A stretch of 6,874 bases of DNA from Clostridia bacterium (GTDB lineage: Bacteria > Bacillota_A > Clostridia > Oscillospirales > CAG-272), in the NCBI GenBank assembly GCA_017547395.1, contig JAFYPS010000225.1, forward strand, positions 1-6,874, in the 5' to 3' direction. The position numbers and the translations under genes were made by a program. How positions within the stretch are numbered: position 1 is the stretch's first letter; each line of letters starts with the position of its first letter. Shown here piece by piece: positions 5,111 to 6,874 of the stretch. The notes under the pieces were generated by a model. It saw only the letters and a list, made by a program, of their open reading frames with translations. It was not told where the DNA came from and did not search any database.

Positions 5111-6874
5111 TTATCTTTTTACTGCTACGGTAACGTTTTCACCGTTGATGTCCCATTCCTTTGAGAAGCCCTCAACTGCGCCGAATACCACAAGGTCTGC
5201 GAGAACTGCAGTCTTGATTTCAGCGGCGTTGCGGTCAACGATTTCGCGAATCTTGTCATTTCCGTCGATATAAAGCGTGATGTGGTCGGTCACTGCAAAG
5301 TCAGCTTCTTTACGCATTGTCTGTACCTTGGAGATAACCTCGCGTACGTAACCCTCTTCAATAAGTGCAGGGGTAAGCTCTGTATCGAGTGCAACGGTAA
5401 TGCCGCCCTCGCTGAGAGAAACGTATCTGCCGCCCTGAGTGGTTTCGATAAGGAGGTCGTCGGGCTCAAGCGAAACTTCGCCGCCTGCAAGTGCAAGAAC
5501 TATCTTGCCGTTTGCATCAAGCTCCTTCTTAAGCGCACTGCCGTCGGCATTCTGGAGGAAACTGCGGATTTCGCCAAGCTGCTTGCCGTACTTAGGACCA
5601 ACAGTCTTGAGATTCGGTTTGATGTTGTATGAGAGGAATGCGGAAGCATCGGACGTGAACTCGGCATTCTTTACGTTAAGTTCCTCGGTGATGATGCTTA
5701 CATACTCGGCATCAAGTGCCTTGGGTGCGCCGATAAACATCTGACCGATAGGCTGACGGTTCTTGATATTTGCTGCATTTCTTGCGGCTCTGCCGAGAAT
5801 AACGACGTTCAGTACCTCTTCCATACTGTACTCGAGAGAAGCATCAATCATAGACTCGTCTGCTACGGGGTAGTCGCAGAGGTGAATACTGATAGGAGCA
5901 TCCTTGTCAACCGAGCGAACGAGGTTCTGGTAGATTTCCTCTGTCATAAAGGGAATCATGGGAGCTGCGAGCTTGGAAAGTGTAACAAGTGCGGTATAAA
6001 GAGTCATATACGCCGCAATCTTGTCATCGGTCATTTCGGTACCCCAGTATCTTTCTCTGCCACGGCGAACGTACCAGTTGGAAAGCTCGTCGGTGAAGTC
6101 TGCGAGTGCCTTTGCGGGCTCGGGAATCTTGTATGAAGCAAGACCTGCATCGACTTCCTTGATTACGGAGTTAAGCTTTGAGAGAAGCCACTTGTCCATA
6201 ACGGTGAGCTTGCAGTCAGAGAGGCTGTACTTGGTGGGGTCAAAGCCGTCAATGTCGGCATAAAGTACGTAGAATGCGTAGGTGTTCCAGAGCGTGCCAA
6301 GGAACTTTCTCTGTCCCTCCTGAACCGCCTTGCCGTGGAAACGGTTGGGGAGCCAGGGAGCAGAGTTTGTGTAGAAGTACCAGCGGATAGCGTCTGCGCC
6401 GTAGGTTTCAAGTGCATCGAACGGGTCAACCGCGTTACCCTTGGATTTGGACATCTTCTGACCGTTTTCGTCCTGAACGTGACCGAGAACGATTACGTTC
6501 TTGAAAGGAGCCTTGTTGAAGATGAGTGTGGAAATTGCAAGGAGGGAGTAGAACCAGCCTCTTGTCTGGTCAACAGCCTCGGAAATGAAGTCGGCAGGGA
6601 ACTGCGCTTCAAAGAGATCGTGATTTTCAAAAGGATAGTGATGCTGAGCAAAGGGCATCGAACCAGAGTCATACCAGCAGTCGATAACTTCGGAAACGCG
6701 TTTCATTTCGCCGCCGCATTCGGGACACTTGATGGTAACGGCGTCGATAAAGGGACGGTGAAGCTCGATGTTGTCAGGGCAGTTTGAGCTCATCTCTTTA
6801 AGCTCTGCGATAGAGCCTATCGAGTGGCGGTGACCGCATTCACATTCCCAGATGTTAAGGGGAGTGCCCCAGTA
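5111..6874 (-). CDS. ileS: Isoleucyl-tRNA synthetase, eukaryote-like (IleS2) type, C-terminal part
   Basis: The enzyme charges tRNA-Ile with isoleucine in the cytoplasm. The frame is open to the right edge (587 residues visible); the ATG at 6793 is internal, since YWGTPLNIW and a CECGH knuckle precede it in frame. Visible in order are the cysteine pairs CEC and CPEC (residues 11-53, a likely zinc ribbon), DCWYDSGSMPFAQ (about 65-77), the ATP-binding KMSKS loop at residues 140-144, the anticodon-binding helices with NWYVRRGRERYW (266-277), and the C-terminal domain ending WDINGENVTVAVKR. The YWGTPL, SGSMP and FPADFI segments and the lack of a C-terminal zinc finger match IleS2, the form often linked to natural mupirocin tolerance (family knowledge). 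The HIGH motif and editing domain, roughly 450 residues, lie beyond the window, as would any T-box leader. It ends in TAA at a terminator shared with the convergent gene. Confidence 0.97.
   Translation of the reverse strand, partial: YWGTPLNIWECECGHRHSIGSIAELKEMSSNCPDNIELHRPFIDAVTIKCPECGGEMKRVSEVIDCWYDSGSMPFAQHHYPFENHDLFEAQFPADFISEAVDQTRGWFYSLLAISTLIFNKAPFKNVIVLGHVQDENGQKMSKSKGNAVDPFDALETYGADAIRWYFYTNSAPWLPNRFHGKAVQEGQRKFLGTLWNTYAFYVLYADIDGFDPTKYSLSDCKLTVMDKWLLSKLNSVIKEVDAGLASYKIPEPAKALADFTDELSNWYVRRGRERYWGTEMTDDKIAAYMTLYTALVTLSKLAAPMIPFMTEEIYQNLVRSVDKDAPISIHLCDYPVADESMIDASLEYSMEEVLNVVILGRAARNAANIKNRQPIGQMFIGAPKALDAEYVSIITEELNVKNAEFTSDASAFLSYNIKPNLKTVGPKYGKQLGEIRSFLQNADGSALKKELDANGKIVLALAGGEVSLEPDDLLIETTQGGRYVSLSEGGITVALDTELTPALIEEGYVREVISKVQTMRKEADFAVTDHITLYIDGNDKIREIVDRNAAEIKTAVLADLVVFGAVEGFSKEWDINGENVTVAVKR

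Noticed and set aside
5282..6787. Several plus-strand open frames across the ileS region
   Set aside because: They overlap a strongly conserved synthetase on the other strand and have no start signals or recognisable domains.
1..6874. tRNA genes, a T-box leader or riboswitch, insertion sequences or phage attachment sites
   Set aside because: No such structures were seen on reading the sequence. A T-box for ileS would be upstream of the gene, beyond the right edge.

Overview
The window looks like a chromosomal piece from a fibre-degrading or gut-type Clostridia (Ruminococcaceae/Oscillospiraceae-like). The evidence is two adjacent secreted proteins ending in type I dockerin modules, strong AGGAGG-type ribosome binding sites, sigma-A-like promoters, and an isoleucyl-tRNA synthetase of the eukaryote-like (IleS2) type. 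The taxon is inferred from gene style only. No rRNA, mobile element or CRISPR array is present.

Layout, left to right. (1) Bases 2-1645, + strand: the 3' part of a gene for a secreted GLUG-repeat protein with a CxC/CxxC cysteine cluster, a cohesin-like beta-sandwich and a complete two-repeat dockerin. (2) Bases 1659-4427, + strand, 13 bases downstream and probably in the same operon: a 922-residue secreted protein with a signal peptide, a beta-solenoid-like module, an SGNH/GDSL esterase domain, a second copy of the beta-solenoid-like module, and a dockerin whose second calcium loop has decayed. (3) A hairpin with A/T flanks at 4431-4460 that can terminate transcription in both directions. (4) A small divergent pair: a minus-strand XRE-type helix-turn-helix regulator (start best placed at 4678) and a plus-strand 104-residue protein of unknown function (4765-5079). 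The short gap between them holds overlapping divergent promoters and two near-identical inverted operator-like sites. (5) A second bidirectional hairpin terminator at 5079-5108. (6) Bases 5111-6874, - strand: the 3' part of ileS, entering from beyond the right edge.

How the genes work together. The first two genes look like a surface or cellulosome-related module: both proteins should be exported, and their dockerins would plug into cohesin-bearing scaffoldins. The esterase would remove acyl groups from a polysaccharide held by its flanking solenoid modules. The regulator and its divergent partner form a self-contained switch, sealed off by a terminator on each side, with no visible link to the dockerin genes or ileS. 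There is no gene-free stretch longer than 300 bases. The most notable points are the internal duplication that brackets the esterase domain and the two-operator divergent switch next to an unrecognised small protein.
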